This document shows, one piece after another, positions 21,100 to 32,823 of a stretch of 64,000 nt of DNA. The first letter of the stretch is position 1; each line of letters begins with the position of its first letter. The stretch is from positions 1,054,001 to 1,118,000 of the forward strand of contig JAGTXX020000009.1 in assembly GCA_019044685.2 (NCBI GenBank), in the 5' to 3' direction. Origin of the DNA: Nannochloris sp. 'desiccata' (lineage: Eukaryota > Chlorophyta > Trebouxiophyceae > Chlorellales > Chlorellaceae). The notes beneath the pieces are model-generated. The model ran no database searches. It saw nothing but the letters and a program-made list of their open reading frames with translations, and had not been told where the DNA came from. The translations under genes and the position numbers were made by a program.

Positions 21100-22652
21100 T
21101 TTGAACCACTTTGAAAGAAGCTCAGGTCTTTAGGAGCAGCATAGAAGACAGTGAGGTGAAATAAAAGCAGGATTAGGCAAGATATAAGGGGGGCAATTTC
21201 AGGGTAGTTCAGGGCATGATTGAGCTGTCTACGCAGTCAAACATCTCCAAGCTCTACTTCACAATTCAGCAACTATTGTAGGTGCAGGGAATTGTACATA
21301 CCGTGCAGAGAATTTATCAAACAGGAATTATTATAACCGGCGATCGGCAAGCTTATTTCCTACTAAATGGCCAATAGCACTTGCAAATAACTTGCAATAT
21401 TCTTAAAGTTAGGTTATGAACAACTGAGAGGGCTTTTTATGTCGAATCTAGGCCAAACAATCACTTTGGCAACCTCTATGCTGTGCCTGCTGCATCAATG
21501 AAGTGCAGTGCTGTGTACAGCAGCTAATCTTGACCGAGCTGCTTCCTGAGAAGAAGCACGTTAGTTTATCAAGAATGTTACATGGGTTATAATCTCCTAC
21601 TGAAATTCACTCACTCAGCATTGCAAGACTCCCCTCATAAATAGCACGCAGTATGTAAAGCAGATAACGAGTGAAAAGACGGCAGAAGTAGGCCGGGTAT
21701 GACAACAACGACAACAACTGCAGCAGTCTCTCACGTTTCATGCCCAAATCATGCCTTTTTTTAGTTGGTTGTAAGAATAGTAGGGGAAATGGGGCGCTTT
21801 ACACGGCATGATTCGGGCATGAAACGTGTCGGATATCTGCACTGCTGGCAACCTGGGCGCAAGAGAAGGCCAGCAGTTTTAGATTGAAGAAGCGGTTGGA
21901 ATGAATACCCTTTTTTTCTTAATGGTTCTGCTTGCTTTTTTAGTTGTAATGAACTCCCAGCAGAAGGTAGAAGCGCAGCTAAACTACGGACGAATCGAGC
22001 AGAAATAAAGTGTAAACCCTCGCTGCAAATATTTCTAGGGTAAGTCTTGTTTCTTGATCTGCTGATTCTTCTCGCTCTCGCCTTTACTTGCACTTGTGTA
22101 ATTCTTTCGCTCTTCAGCGCTAAAAGGTGGAAATTTGGCGATTATTTGGCGATAAAGAGCTTGCTTATATCAATGCAACCCCGAAAGTCTTGGTACAATA
22201 AAATCATTCCTATAGTGTTGACGAATACACGATGGAGCGGCCATCAGCAGGAAGTCCCCCGTTGAGAGGCCTGATTCTGGTCGCAAGGCAAAGTCAAGTC
22301 AAGTCTAGTCCAAGTAGAAAATTTGTTGTTACACTAAATCTCGAAGCAGTATACCATTTGCAAATAACTTAGCAAATGAAAAACAGCATAGCCATGCCAG
22401 AACTCGAGGGGCAGCCAGCAAAAGCAGTCTTGCGACTGTGCTTGAGCTCATTGCCCCACCAAATTCTGACAACGACCAAAAAAAAACACAATGAAAGTTG
22501 AAATGATTTTATGTGGTTGAAAATGGATGCAAGGTTGTAAATCTCGTGTGCTTGAATACTTTTGATACATGACCATGCATGAAAACCTGGTCAGATAGTA
22601 ATGAAGTAGAAAGAAGGAAAAACAGAAAAGTTGTTGAGACCATTTCCTGCAT
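21100..22652. other. 1.55 kb intergenic region
   Basis: The longest single-copy gene-poor stretch in the window, lying between the TRF-like start and the Rubisco activase stop. It contains several frames of 60-110 codons, mostly with non-ATG starts and unbiased composition, none resembling a protein I know. No tRNA-like cloverleaf or obvious transposon ends were seen. It must hold the promoter of the TRF-like gene and the 3' untranslated region of the activase. Confidence 0.5.
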
Positions 22653-24490
22653 TTACTTGGCTGAGAAGCCCTCAGGGAGGGAAGTACCACCAGATCCAGC
22701 AAGAGCAGCACCGCTAAGGTACTCATCAGCAAGCTGCACACGCTTAACATTCTCCTGTTCCTCAACAAGGAGGTTTCCGTACTTCATCAAAGTAGAAAGC
22801 TGCATGACGGGCTTCTCAAACTCGACGGCCTCACGGCTGTTCACCAACATCTTGCCAATGTTCTCGATACCAGTCTTGCTGATCCAATCACGGACCTTGT
22901 CATCGTACACACGGGCACGGAGGGCGCCGAAGAAATCGATAGACTGACCGGGGAAGGAATCAACAAGCTCTTCAACGTCTTCACGGTTGACATTGTCATA
23001 TTGGAAGATACCCATGCAGACACCAACGCGATCCTCACGGGTAGGGTTCCAGTAGTATTTCTCCATACGTCCATCACGGATAAGAGGAGCGTACAAAGTG
23101 GAGAAATCGTTACCAGTGCAAATAACGGGAACACGGGGGATGTCCTCATTTTTGTAGACACCGGGGAGCTGGACATTGGTGGGGTTATCAGCAATGTTCA
23201 TGAGGGTAGCGTTAACCATCTGGTTGTTAACGGTGTACTGGGTACCACCACCCATACGACCAGCACCAGCATCGAGATCGTTAATGAAGAGAGAGCACAT
23301 CTTACCCTTCTTGATCACATCAGATGCCTCACGGTAACGCTGACGGATGAGCTTGGCGGGTTCACCAGCATTGCCAGATTCCAACTCACCAGCAGACATC
23401 ACAATAGGGGAGATACCAAGCTTCTTGAAGGCAAGACCGCACTGGAAAGTCTTTCCCTGACCTTTACCACCCCAGATACCGAGAATCAAAGGAACCTTGA
23501 TCTTGGGGAGGTCGAGGTAGTTCTTGGCAACATGGATAGCGATCTTGTCCAAGAATGCAACGGAGATGTAGAAACCGTCCTCAATGTTGTTGAAGGAGCG
23601 AGCGGCGTTGGAGAGGTACTCAGCAGAAGAGAGGATGGAGTTGTGGGTTCCGTCCATGCCACCACCACCGCCCTGGAAGAGGGAGTCAACCATCTCGCGA
23701 CCGCGGGCGATATCCTGCTGGTCATCAGACATGTCGACACCAGCGTCGATACTCTTCCAGCGACCCTTCTGGGACTTCTGTCCGTGGTTGGCGGACATGG
23801 TAGCAATAGAGCCATTGCGGACCTGCATAGGAGAAGGAGGAGGAGAAAGTAAAGTTAGAACTTGTACCGAACTTATTAATATGAATTGATAGACGACTGT
23901 TGGTGAGCCTAGATAGCGATAAAAACTTTCTTAGTTACGTGCAATTATGAGAACAATGGGGCCGAGATGAGATTGGATGGCAGCAAGATGTTGGAGTAAG
24001 AGAAATCTGGAACTTGGCGGCAAATTTCCTGATTTGCACCCGCAGTTGCCTTTCATAAAACAACAACAATGGTCAGATTGGCGAGCAATCGTTGCAAACC
24101 AGCAGATCGTGTGCACTCAATACTCCAAATTCTACTACCACCAACGAAGCCCAATGCACCCACTAGCGAAACACATTGCTCTTGTGTTTTAAAGGCATTC
24201 ACTACTTACAGTCTGGGGAGTCAAGCGAGCACCGCTGAAGGCCGCGCGGGAGCCAGTAACCTTGCCGGTCAGGCTGCAGATAAGGATTATAGTGAGATAA
24301 GACACAATGTGAGACAAAAATAGGCGATCTTGGGGTTCAGCACTCCAAAGATTATTACTAGTAATGATTCTGAATAGAATGTCAGGAAATGCACGAGCCC
24401 AGGAAGCACATTATGAAAGTAAAAGATCAATTCTCCTATTTCTTACCTGGAGGACAAAGTAGCCTTGGGCTGGACAGCGATAGGAGCCAT
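22653..24490 (-). CDS. RCA: Rubisco activase, chloroplast precursor
   Basis: AAA+ motor that uses ATP to strip inhibitory sugar phosphates from Rubisco in the chloroplast stroma. Exons 24490-24447, 24273-24210 and 23822-22653 give 425 residues. The first two tiny exons and the start of the third encode a transit peptide ([15 protein letters not shown]...). The mature protein begins near the WKS-Asp segment, has Walker A GGKGQGKT (about residue 150), Walker [14 protein letters not shown], and the activase-specific [14 protein letters not shown]. It ends [12 protein letters not shown], without the two-Cys redox extension of the plant alpha form. Codon choice (C/G-ending, few A/T-ending) differs from its neighbours and fits a highly expressed gene. 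Divergent to the Alba gene, 255 bases apart. Confidence 0.97.
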
Positions 24491-24745
24491 TGTGCTAAAT
24501 TTAGCGCGACGGTGTCACGGAGCAGGTTCAAGCAAAATTAAAGCTTAAAAGAGTGAAGGTTGGAGGGTGAGTGCTGACCCTTTGTTGGAGCAGTTCTGGA
24601 GGAAGATCAATCTTTCTTCCTCGAGGAGCTCCCTCTTCGGAAGAGGCCTTTAGCGCAGATATGTAAATCACATCGTGTATCGCAGCTAGGCTGCCGATTA
24701 ATTTTGTATCGACTGCATTAAAAGACTACAATCTGAGCAACGAAG

Positions 24746-25446
24746 ATGTCATCGACAGCCGAGAAGGCTGCCTCTTCGAGGTATGCATTAGAACAATTTG
24801 AGCGATGAAGTAGTTCCACAGCACAATTCGTTTCGTGCGGCTCCGTTAATCCATTAATCTTGTCAATTGTATGTAGGGTTTTAATCTCCAGCACTCGCAA
24901 GCCGGTGAGCTATCTGAACGTCTGCAAGGTGCGCTATATTTTTTCAGAAAAATGTATCATGCCTCTTTATAGCTGCTTAAAGCTTGTTTCTCATTTTGGG
25001 CCATGATAATTATGTGCAGCGTCGTTTGCAAGAGGATGGCGAGGTGCATCTTTCCGCTCTTGGCGTGGCGATCAGTTCCTTGGTCACCGTCGCGGAGATT
25101 TTGAAAAATAAAGGCCTAGCAGTAGAAAAGAAAATCATTACCTTATTGGAGACTCGCGAAGATGGCGAAGACTCAAAGTAAGTATTTCTGTGAACAGGAT
25201 CCTTGAATTAACCAGCAAAATTCAAAATTTTCTCCCTTTTGCAACTTATCTTTACCCTCACCCGCCGAGGCAAATTTTTCTTTTCTATGCAGGGGTAGAC
25301 AAAAACCCAAAATGGAGATGATTTTAGCCAAATCCGACAAGTTTGATGAGTTGATGGCCATAGAGGCAAAGGAGGATGAGGCAAGAAAGGCCAAGGCAGC
25401 AGCAGCTGCTGAAGCCGAAGCTGCGGGGGACGGCGATGCAGAATAA
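24746..25446 (+). CDS. Alba-domain nucleic-acid-binding protein
   Basis: Four exons: 24746-24780, 24877-24928, 25020-25177 and 25293-25446, giving 132 residues. It reads VLISSTRKPVSYLNVCKRRL, then EVHLSALGVAISSLVTVAE, ILKNKGLAVEKKIITL and RQKPKMEMILAKSDKF, the full beta-alpha-beta-alpha Alba fold. The order and spacing fit the small plant/algal Alba-like proteins (Rpp20/Pop7-like superfamily), which bind RNA, DNA or R-loops. The tail is Ala/Glu/Lys-rich. Every splice junction preserves the frame, which supports this structure. Specific target unknown. Confidence 0.85.
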
Positions 25447-25952
25447 GAGAAGACCTCGCACTTAATCTGTTGGGAAAGCAGCCAAGCCACTATTTCATCA
25501 TCTTTAAACAACATCGAATCTAAATTGTACATCTAAAATCAATTTCTGCTAACTATCCTACGAAAAATGCTTTATTCCCAGCACTGCTCGAACTATCCCA
25601 TTGTGAAAAGAAACCAAACAACTCTACCCTCCCTTCTTTCTGAATGCCCCCTTCTTCCTTTGTGTTTGCTTTCTCGTGCCTCTTCCGTTGAGCGTAGTGG
25701 AGTTATAAAAAAAAAAAGAGAGTTCCTTTTCCCTGTTTCGATTACATTTTTTCCCCATTGATATTCTTCAAATCTGTTTCAGGAGTGTGTGAGCAAAAAA
25801 TAAAATCCCCGTTTCCCTCGAGTAAAAATTATTATATTGTTTTTGACTCTCTATATGTCTTTTGCGCATCTTCTTTCTTCATTTTTCCTTCTTTTTTTTT
25901 AACCCAGATAAAGTTTAACAAACAGAACTTTACAACTGTATACCAAATGAAA
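25447..25952. other. convergent intergenic region
   Basis: 506 pyrimidine-rich bases between the Alba stop and the stop of the minus-strand BSD gene, including poly-A and poly-T tracts near 25706 and 25885. It presumably holds both 3' ends. No coding region recognised. Confidence 0.5.
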
Positions 25953-27277
25953 TTAAATCTCATCTTGTAGCACCCGAAGCGCTGCCTCTACATCGTCAAC
26001 TTCACCGTTGCCGCCATCAGTGTCCTCCTCTCCTACTTCTTCTGCATCCCCAACTTCCGCAGAGAGTTCATTTAAATATTGATCTAAATCAAGATCGTCA
26101 TCGTCTTCAGTATCACCTGTATCTTCCCCAAACTGTAGTTGCTTCTCTAGTCCATTGTCAGTCCCGCCGCCACCCTCGCTACAATCTAAATGATAAGTTC
26201 CTTCCCGTTCATCGTCTGCGGTTTGTAGGTACGCTTCCAAATCGGGATCAGTTTCAAGAAGAGCCCCTCCACGAGCACTATGACTCGTTCCTTCAGATAA
26301 CACCCCCTTCATTCCCGATCCACTCGTACTATCAGCAGCAGCAGCAATAGTCCCACCAAAACTACCACCGAGCGGGAGCAATGACGTCAGTTCAACGCCC
26401 CCTGTCCCAACATTTCCTTTCGTCGCTGCCGTTGCTGCAGCTTGAATTTTCGTACCAATCGTCTTTAAATGCCCTTGTAAACCTGTTACAGACATAAAAC
26501 TATCTTCATCACCTTGATTTGCACCAGCCACAGGGGGTAGAGAGTCGCCTTCCCTCCAGGTAGAAGCAACGGCGGGCAAGTGAGATGCAGCCAGGGCAAA
26601 ATAAACTTCCCAGAATTGTTGATCTGGCATGTATCTAGGGCAAAGGACGTAGCGCAGCTCGTTAACTTCCTTGACAGCACGTACGACGAGCATGGCGTGC
26701 CGTACTTGCCAGGCATTTAAACTTGGTGCGTCTGGAGCATCTTCACCCGAAGCCGGAGCCTCGGTTGGGCCTGCGGCTTTTCCAGCAGAAAAGTCGCGAA
26801 AAGTGTTGTAATTTAGCGATCGGATGAATTCGATGAATCGAGAGGTGATTCCGTAAGAAATGAGCTCGGTTTCAGATGGGGCCTGTGTAGAAAAAAAAAG
26901 AGGAGGTTGTCATGCTTTTTTAGTTTAGTAGACGGGAGATGGACAAAGCTGATTGATGGTTAAGAGACTGTTCGATTCCATACGTACCGTTGGTTTTGGG
27001 GAGGTTGAAGATGTTATTGTACTGCTCAGATTAAGATCCTTGAATTTCTTTCCAGCTTCTTCAGCGGTGGCTTCAGCAAACTCCTGCAGACAAGAGCAAC
27101 CAACGCTGAGAATGGCAACGATAGGGACGGGTAATTTATTTTAGACATATAGCTCAAACCACGCTTGTAGGCAAGCTACCAAGCTTTTCAACTTACAATA
27201 CCCTTTTGAGAGACTGATTTGGCCACAGCTTTCGCCTTTTCAGCAGCGTCTAAGGCTGACTTCCAAAAAGATTCCAT
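25953..27277 (-). CDS. BSD-domain protein
   Basis: Exons 27277-27197, 27083-26988 and 26882-25953 give 368 residues; all joins are phase 0. It begins MESFWKSALDAAEKAKAVAK, an amphipathic helix typical of BSDC1/SYAP1-like proteins. The BSD domain (about residues 120-165) reads LNAWQVRHAMLVVRAVKEVN, LRYVLCPRYMPDQQFWEVYF, with the paired aromatic FW that defines the fold. The C-terminal half is low-complexity and very acidic (DTEDDDDLDLDQYLNEL). BSD proteins of this type associate with membranes and signalling in animals; plant and algal ones are little studied. Function here is not known. Confidence 0.75.
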
Positions 27278-27633
27278 GCAAGTCAAGTTGAAGAAGTGAT
27301 CTCAGAACACAAAATCGCTTTCAGGGGCTCGACTATCCCGTAGTTTAGCTAATTTATTATAATTGTTTGACATTTACAGTTCCGAAGGCTCTTTATTGAG
27401 CTCCTTGGAGCCTGCTTGACAAATCAAAGCAGCAAAAAATTCAAAAAATAATTTACAAAATGCAAAATCCAACAAAGAAAGCATTATTTTTCTATTTTTA
27501 TGATACCCATAGACTCTCAGGAACAATAGGAATTACATCTTAGGGGTAGAGTGGTTGCAAAAGTTAGCGTAGTTAACAATTACAACACAATTCGATCTCA
27601 ACGACCAGCAATAAATAGTAGAAAACTAGCGAT
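27278..27633. promoter_or_regulatory. divergent promoter region, BSD gene / PSF1
   Basis: 356 AT-rich bases between the two start codons, which point away from each other. It must carry both promoters; no specific element was recognised. Confidence 0.4.
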
Positions 27634-28720
27634 ATGACTCAAGGATTTTGTAAACAAGCATACGATTTGCTAACAGAGGTTGCAACGTGCCCTGCGGAGA
27701 ACCTTCCTCCCTTCAACGTAAGAATTTGTTGTTAGCTTTCATTGCAAGACATGTTTTGTTTTTCTGATCATAAAAGGCTCACAATGTTGTGATCGCTTGC
27801 AGGATAATGCTTTCCGGGGTGTCATCGACGAGGTTAACTTGCAGCACGACCAATTAACAACTGTTTTCAAGTAAGAAATTTTCAATTTTCTCAACAGCTG
27901 CACATTCTCTCGTACCTTATTTCTAAAACATTAAACGAATTGGCAATTGTTTACAGTGACGCCATGACAAGGCATAGACAGCAGCTCGAAGTGAGGGGCG
28001 AAGACCCTTCCGTTAGTGGTGCAGCTGTCTGGCACGGCAGCGAAGCCGAAGCAACAGAAGTAGTAGTCTATCATTCGGCCATTCTGCGTAATAAAAGGCT
28101 TTTAATGGCATACACGTAAGCAATGTATATCTATATATGTTCTCCATAATTCAGACTTTCTATTTGATGATTTTTTACTACTAATTAACCCATGATTCTT
28201 TCGTATACACAGTAAGCGGCGGTTAGATTTACTTCAAGATTTACGTTGGTCTCACGGCAGCCTATCCGAGCACGTCAAGTCCAACATTACCCCGCAAGAA
28301 TTAGATTTTAGTAAGGAATATAGTAAGCTTCTTGGAAAATATATGCGGTCACAGGAGCTTGGTGGCGTTGGGCTCGACTTGACAGCGGTAAGTTCAATTA
28401 CTTAATTAATTAAGTTTTGAAACCCTTGCTGCCTTACTTCAAAACATATTCCTATTATATATTAAAAAACATGCACATATCTTGGTCTTATTCGCATCTA
28501 TATTTCTTTGTATTGCTATCCACTACAGGATCCCGTACCCCCTGAAGACCCATTCATTCAAGTCCGTGTCTTATGTGACTATGGGGACGCAGCATTCACG
28601 AGTGGGTCTGTAAAACTGCGTAGAGGACAGTCACATTGGTTGCCACGTGATGAAGCACATGGATTGATTATAGAAGGGGTGTTGGAGTGTGTGGGTGGCG
28701 TAGAAAACTGTGGAACGTAG
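27634..28720 (+). CDS. PSF1: GINS complex subunit PSF1
   Basis: Subunit of the CMG replicative helicase. Five exons: 27634-27717, 27803-27870, 27957-28115, 28213-28387 and 28529-28720, giving 225 residues (family about 200). Features in order: N-terminal helix MTQGFCKQAYDLLTEV, an insertion after the RHRQQLE helix, YHSAILRNKRLLMAY, DLLQDLRWSHGSL, LDFSKEYSKLLGKYMRS, and the C-terminal beta-rich B domain PEDPFIQVRVLCDYGD...LRRGQSHWLPRDEAHGLI. The RNKRxLxAY helix and the RSD/RDEA..LI..G ending are diagnostic of PSF1. Expressed in S phase by inference. Confidence 0.9.
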
Positions 28721-28983
28721 TTTGAAAACAACTTTTTCGCTTTTCAAAATTGTCCACAGCACCAGCTTCTTAGTGACTTCTTTTTACATAATCCTTGCTT
28801 TAACCTTTAAGAGTATAATAATTAAACCTTACTTATTTTGTAATGATATATAACGTATATGCATGCTGCCTATAGACAGCGAGAGAGAGGAGCAGGCGGA
28901 TTATAAAACAAGAAATAATTTGAAGCAGGGGACCCCAGGCTGGTGGGAAAATATAATTTTTTGATATTTTATTTCTAAAGAAA

Positions 28984-31900
28984 ATGCCAGCAATTAAGTT
29001 ATATGGCAGGCGGTGGCATTTTGGCACGGATATTATACCTCTACCAGCCGCTCTCGCCTTTACTTTCCACTTCTCTTGGGTAGTAATTATGCTAGTTGGC
29101 GCTGCAGCGACGGGCCAATGGCCTTCCCACTGCGAAAGTTGGGAAGGAGTGTCATATACCATCTTGTTTGGGTTATATTTCGGTAGCTTTGCTATAGCTT
29201 GTATTATTGATGCGTTGCTCTTTTATCACGCGGTAAAAGGAGCACCATTCGAAGAAACGAAACGAAAAATGGTGGTGCCTTTGCTTTATGTCGGAACTGG
29301 ACCGCTTCTTATTCAAGCTGCAGCTACTTTGTATGGAACCTGGGTTTCTGTTGATCTAGAGCCAGATTGCTGGGAGAATGGGGGCAATACAAGAAATGCA
29401 GTGACCAATTTCGCAAAAGCCTTGGTTTTTATCAATTGGGGGTTCTGCTTCCTAGCTTTGTGAGTGATTTTTTTTATTTATTTTTTGAACAAATTCATTT
29501 ACCAACCTGACCAGAAGAAGCATTAAATCATCAAGTAATCACCTATATTTACTCTTTCTGCAGGATTGGCATTGCTATTTTCTACAATATGTATCCAGAT
29601 GTCCATCAAGAAGAAAACTGGGAACAGCGCTGTGGCTGTATAGCCACCTTGCTCTGCTGTCGCCAACAAGTAGAAAACCCCGTTGACAAAGGTCGACGGC
29701 CTCCTTTAAAGAATATCGCAGAACTGGCTGCAGGTATATTAAGTCACGTTGATGTCGATGCAACAGACCTTGCTGCGGCGGTGGTATTAACAAGTGCAGC
29801 ACAGCAACGGAGGAGGCGCTTGAGGATAGCGAAAGCCTTGCTGCCGGTGTACCGGACGCTTCGTGAAGGTCAGCGGCAGCTCCATGAACAACAGCAGCAG
29901 AATGCAGCACGAAATGGCATAGAAACATCGGAACGGGGAGGCGATTATTTGTATTCTGCGTTTGACCCAGGTTCGCTTTTTGAAGGAAGGGAAAGAGATG
30001 AAATTGAAGAACAAGAGGAAGAAAGTGATGTGACGGTTGAGGAAGAAAGAATTACTAGAAGAGGAAGAAGAGGAAGAAAGAAGCGACGTCAACGAGGTAA
30101 TCGGTCAAAATTTTACGATGATGATGATGGTTCTGGGTGGGTACCGTCAGATCCAAAGCTCACACGTGCACTTACTTTGGCCAGAGAAGCATCATTAGTG
30201 CAACCGTCTCAACGACCACCACCACGGCAGCAGCCACCACCGACAGCAGTGGCTGCGGAGACTAAAACTTTAGATTTGACTACATCCAACGTTGCAGCCT
30301 TAAATACTGTACAAAAATTAGAACAACTCGAAGAAGAGGGAGAGCTAGAAGGAGAGGTGGAACAAAATAATTCACGAGTATCCCTCGCCGGTGCTGCTGG
30401 CGGTGGTGTTAAAGGCATGACTCGGGCAGCTGCCGAGCTTGTAGCTGACGAAATAACAACCACCACAAGTCACCAGGAAACTTCTCCTGCTGATACAATC
30501 GATCAACTTGCTGCTGCTATCCAACAAGAGGTAGAACAATTAGGCGAAGGCCCTATAGAAGAATCTGTACTAACGATAAGACAACAAGATTCTCTAGATT
30601 TGACTAATATTCGAATTGACCCTGGAAATCCTATGATCTGGGTCCATCCAAATAAAATTAAATCTAGTTCTGATGTAGAGGCAAATTCTGATGATGTTTT
30701 TAGTGATGCTAGGTCTCTTAGTTCTACGATAAGCAGGGAAATTTCAGTACACGTTGAAGGTAGTCATCATGGAGAAGAGAAATTTAGTAAGGCAGAAGAA
30801 GGTGCGGTTGTTAACACAAATAGTAGTGTGGAGAGAGAAGAGGCTACATCTGCCTTGACAGCTGTCGTTGAAGAAGCAAGAGACACAGCTGATGGCTACG
30901 GGGGTGGTGACCTCGAGGACAACAAATCAACCCGATCCTCTTCTCCTTCCGAAGAAGAGCACCCAAAACTCCCTTTAGAACGTCAAATTACGCTTCAGCA
31001 CCCAACATTCATTACTCCATCTGCTCACGTCGAAAACTTCACAGGCCCACTCACTCCAGAAGCGATTGCAGAAATCTATGCAGGCCGTCATGAAAATGTT
31101 CCAGCAGCAATTCTCAAATCTGCAAGTAGCTTCCTCCGCTATGCATACGCTGCCTATGCCTTAAATTCAGGAATGGAAGACTCAGCAAGCAACCACTGCC
31201 TTAATTGCTTACGTTTCGCTCCGCCAGACCCCCAATCAGTTGTGTTCAAGTCTTTATCAGCACTGGGTGGGATGGTATCTGACGAATTAGTCGAAATTTT
31301 GCATCTGAATTGTAGTAACAGAGTACTATCACATTTACCGTATTTAATTGCATTAGATCATGCCGAGCGTGCTGTGGTTATTTCCATCCGCGGTACGATT
31401 GGTATTACTGATTTAGTGACGGATGCTGTAGTACATCCTGAAAAAATTGATGATTGGTTGCCATGTGAAGTTGCGGAGAAGTTGGGTGGGACGCCGGCGC
31501 TGGCACACGCCGGGATGGTTGCTGCTGCGCGTGCTGTGTTTGAAGATATGACGGAACGAGGAATTTTAAGAGAGTTGGTGCACGGACAAGGAGAAGAGGC
31601 GGCGCTTGCAGATTTAACTCGTGGTAGCCGTGGCAGATCTGGATCCGAACGTCGTCCTCCAACACAGCAAAGCATTCATCGCAACGATAATAGTAGTAAT
31701 GGGCCCAAACCCAATTTCCTACATTGTGAAGAGTACAGAAAGCAGACTGCTAATGAAGATGAAGATGAAAACGCAACTGGGGCAGGGCGAAAGGTTGGTG
31801 ATATAATGAGGAGGAAACTAGAAGAAGGGTGGCAGTTCGTAGTGGTAGGACACAGTTTAGGTGCAGGTGCCGCATCTTTTATTTCTTTAAAACTCCGGCA

Positions 31901-32642
31901 TTACTACCCTCAGCTAAAATGCTTCGCGTTTAGTTGTCCAGGTGGTTTAGTAAATAAAAAATTAAGCCACGCTATGACGTCTTTTTGTACTAGTATCGCA
32001 GTGGGGAAAGACTGTATTCCCAGATCTTCTGTAGCTACTATAGCCCGATTAATGGATGAATTAGTTACCTCTTTAGCACGGTGCAAGCAACCTAAAATTA
32101 AAGTGCTGTTCTTGCCCTGGTGGCGTCGTCACAGTCAACGTTTTAAATATTTATTTTACGATTACGACGACATTCCTGAGGAAGCAGCAGCAGCATTAAT
32201 AAAATATTACGAGAGCAGACGTAGATTAGGACAGCCAATAGAAATGTATCCACCTGGAAAAATTATTTTCTTAAGGCCGATAAAATCTCAATCTCGCCTG
32301 GGTCAAGTAAAAAGAAAATGGGATGCGGTATTTATCGCTGCCGAAGACTTGATGGGGGAGGGGATCCTAGTTTCACCTAATATGTTGAAAGATCACCTGT
32401 GTTCAACGGCGTATGATGCGTTGAATGAGGCAAAAGAAAAGGCAGAAGCTGCTGAAGAAATGAGAGAAGGTGGTGGGGATGGTACGCAGGGTGAAGGAGT
32501 GTTTGAAGGGGTGCTGAGAGGGGCGGGTAGAGTGGTGAAGGCGCCGTGGAGTGTGGTGCAAGGTGCAGCGCAAGCATGGGGTGGACAGCCTGCGAGAACA
32601 AGGCAAGGGAGTCTGGAGCAAAATTTAATTAATGCAGTATAG
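28984..32642 (+). CDS. diacylglycerol-lipase-like class 3 lipase, four TM helices
   Basis: Exons 28984-29459 and 29564-32642 give 1184 residues. Four N-terminal transmembrane helices (residues about 20-40, 57-82, 97-123, 143-170) are arranged as in animal sn1-specific DAG lipases. A charged, disordered region follows (about 190-490). The alpha/beta-hydrolase class 3 domain has VVISIRGTIGITDLVTDAVV, the nucleophile elbow GHSLGAG (Ser about 920), GKDCIPR (Asp about 974) and MLKDHLCST (His about 1102), fitting the DAGL Ser-Asp-His triad. A disordered insertion lies between the RGT strand and the elbow, like the regulatory loop of DAGL. It likely hydrolyses diacylglycerol to 2-monoacylglycerol at a membrane; substrate not provable from sequence. 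Confidence 0.8.
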
Positions 32643-32823
32643 AGTATTTACTTGAAATTTGTGTACCTGAATGGGTGAATTCTTTTGAGATCATGATGGT
32701 TTTGCTTGTTCAGTTGGGGCAGCGCTGTGTGTTGCTTCAAAAAAAAATTGAATGGCATCTAGCAGGCGCGTGTGATGTCAGATGTGTAATTTTTTATATT
32801 GAAAGATAATAAAATCAGAGACC

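Noticed and set aside
21761..22093. 110-codon minus-strand frame in the long intergenic region
   Set aside because: It starts at a GTG, has arginine-rich random-looking composition, and has no splice partner or family resemblance.
23001..23852. 283-codon plus-strand frame opposite Rubisco activase
   Set aside because: Long only because of the activase's biased codon use; the minus strand encodes an unmistakable activase.
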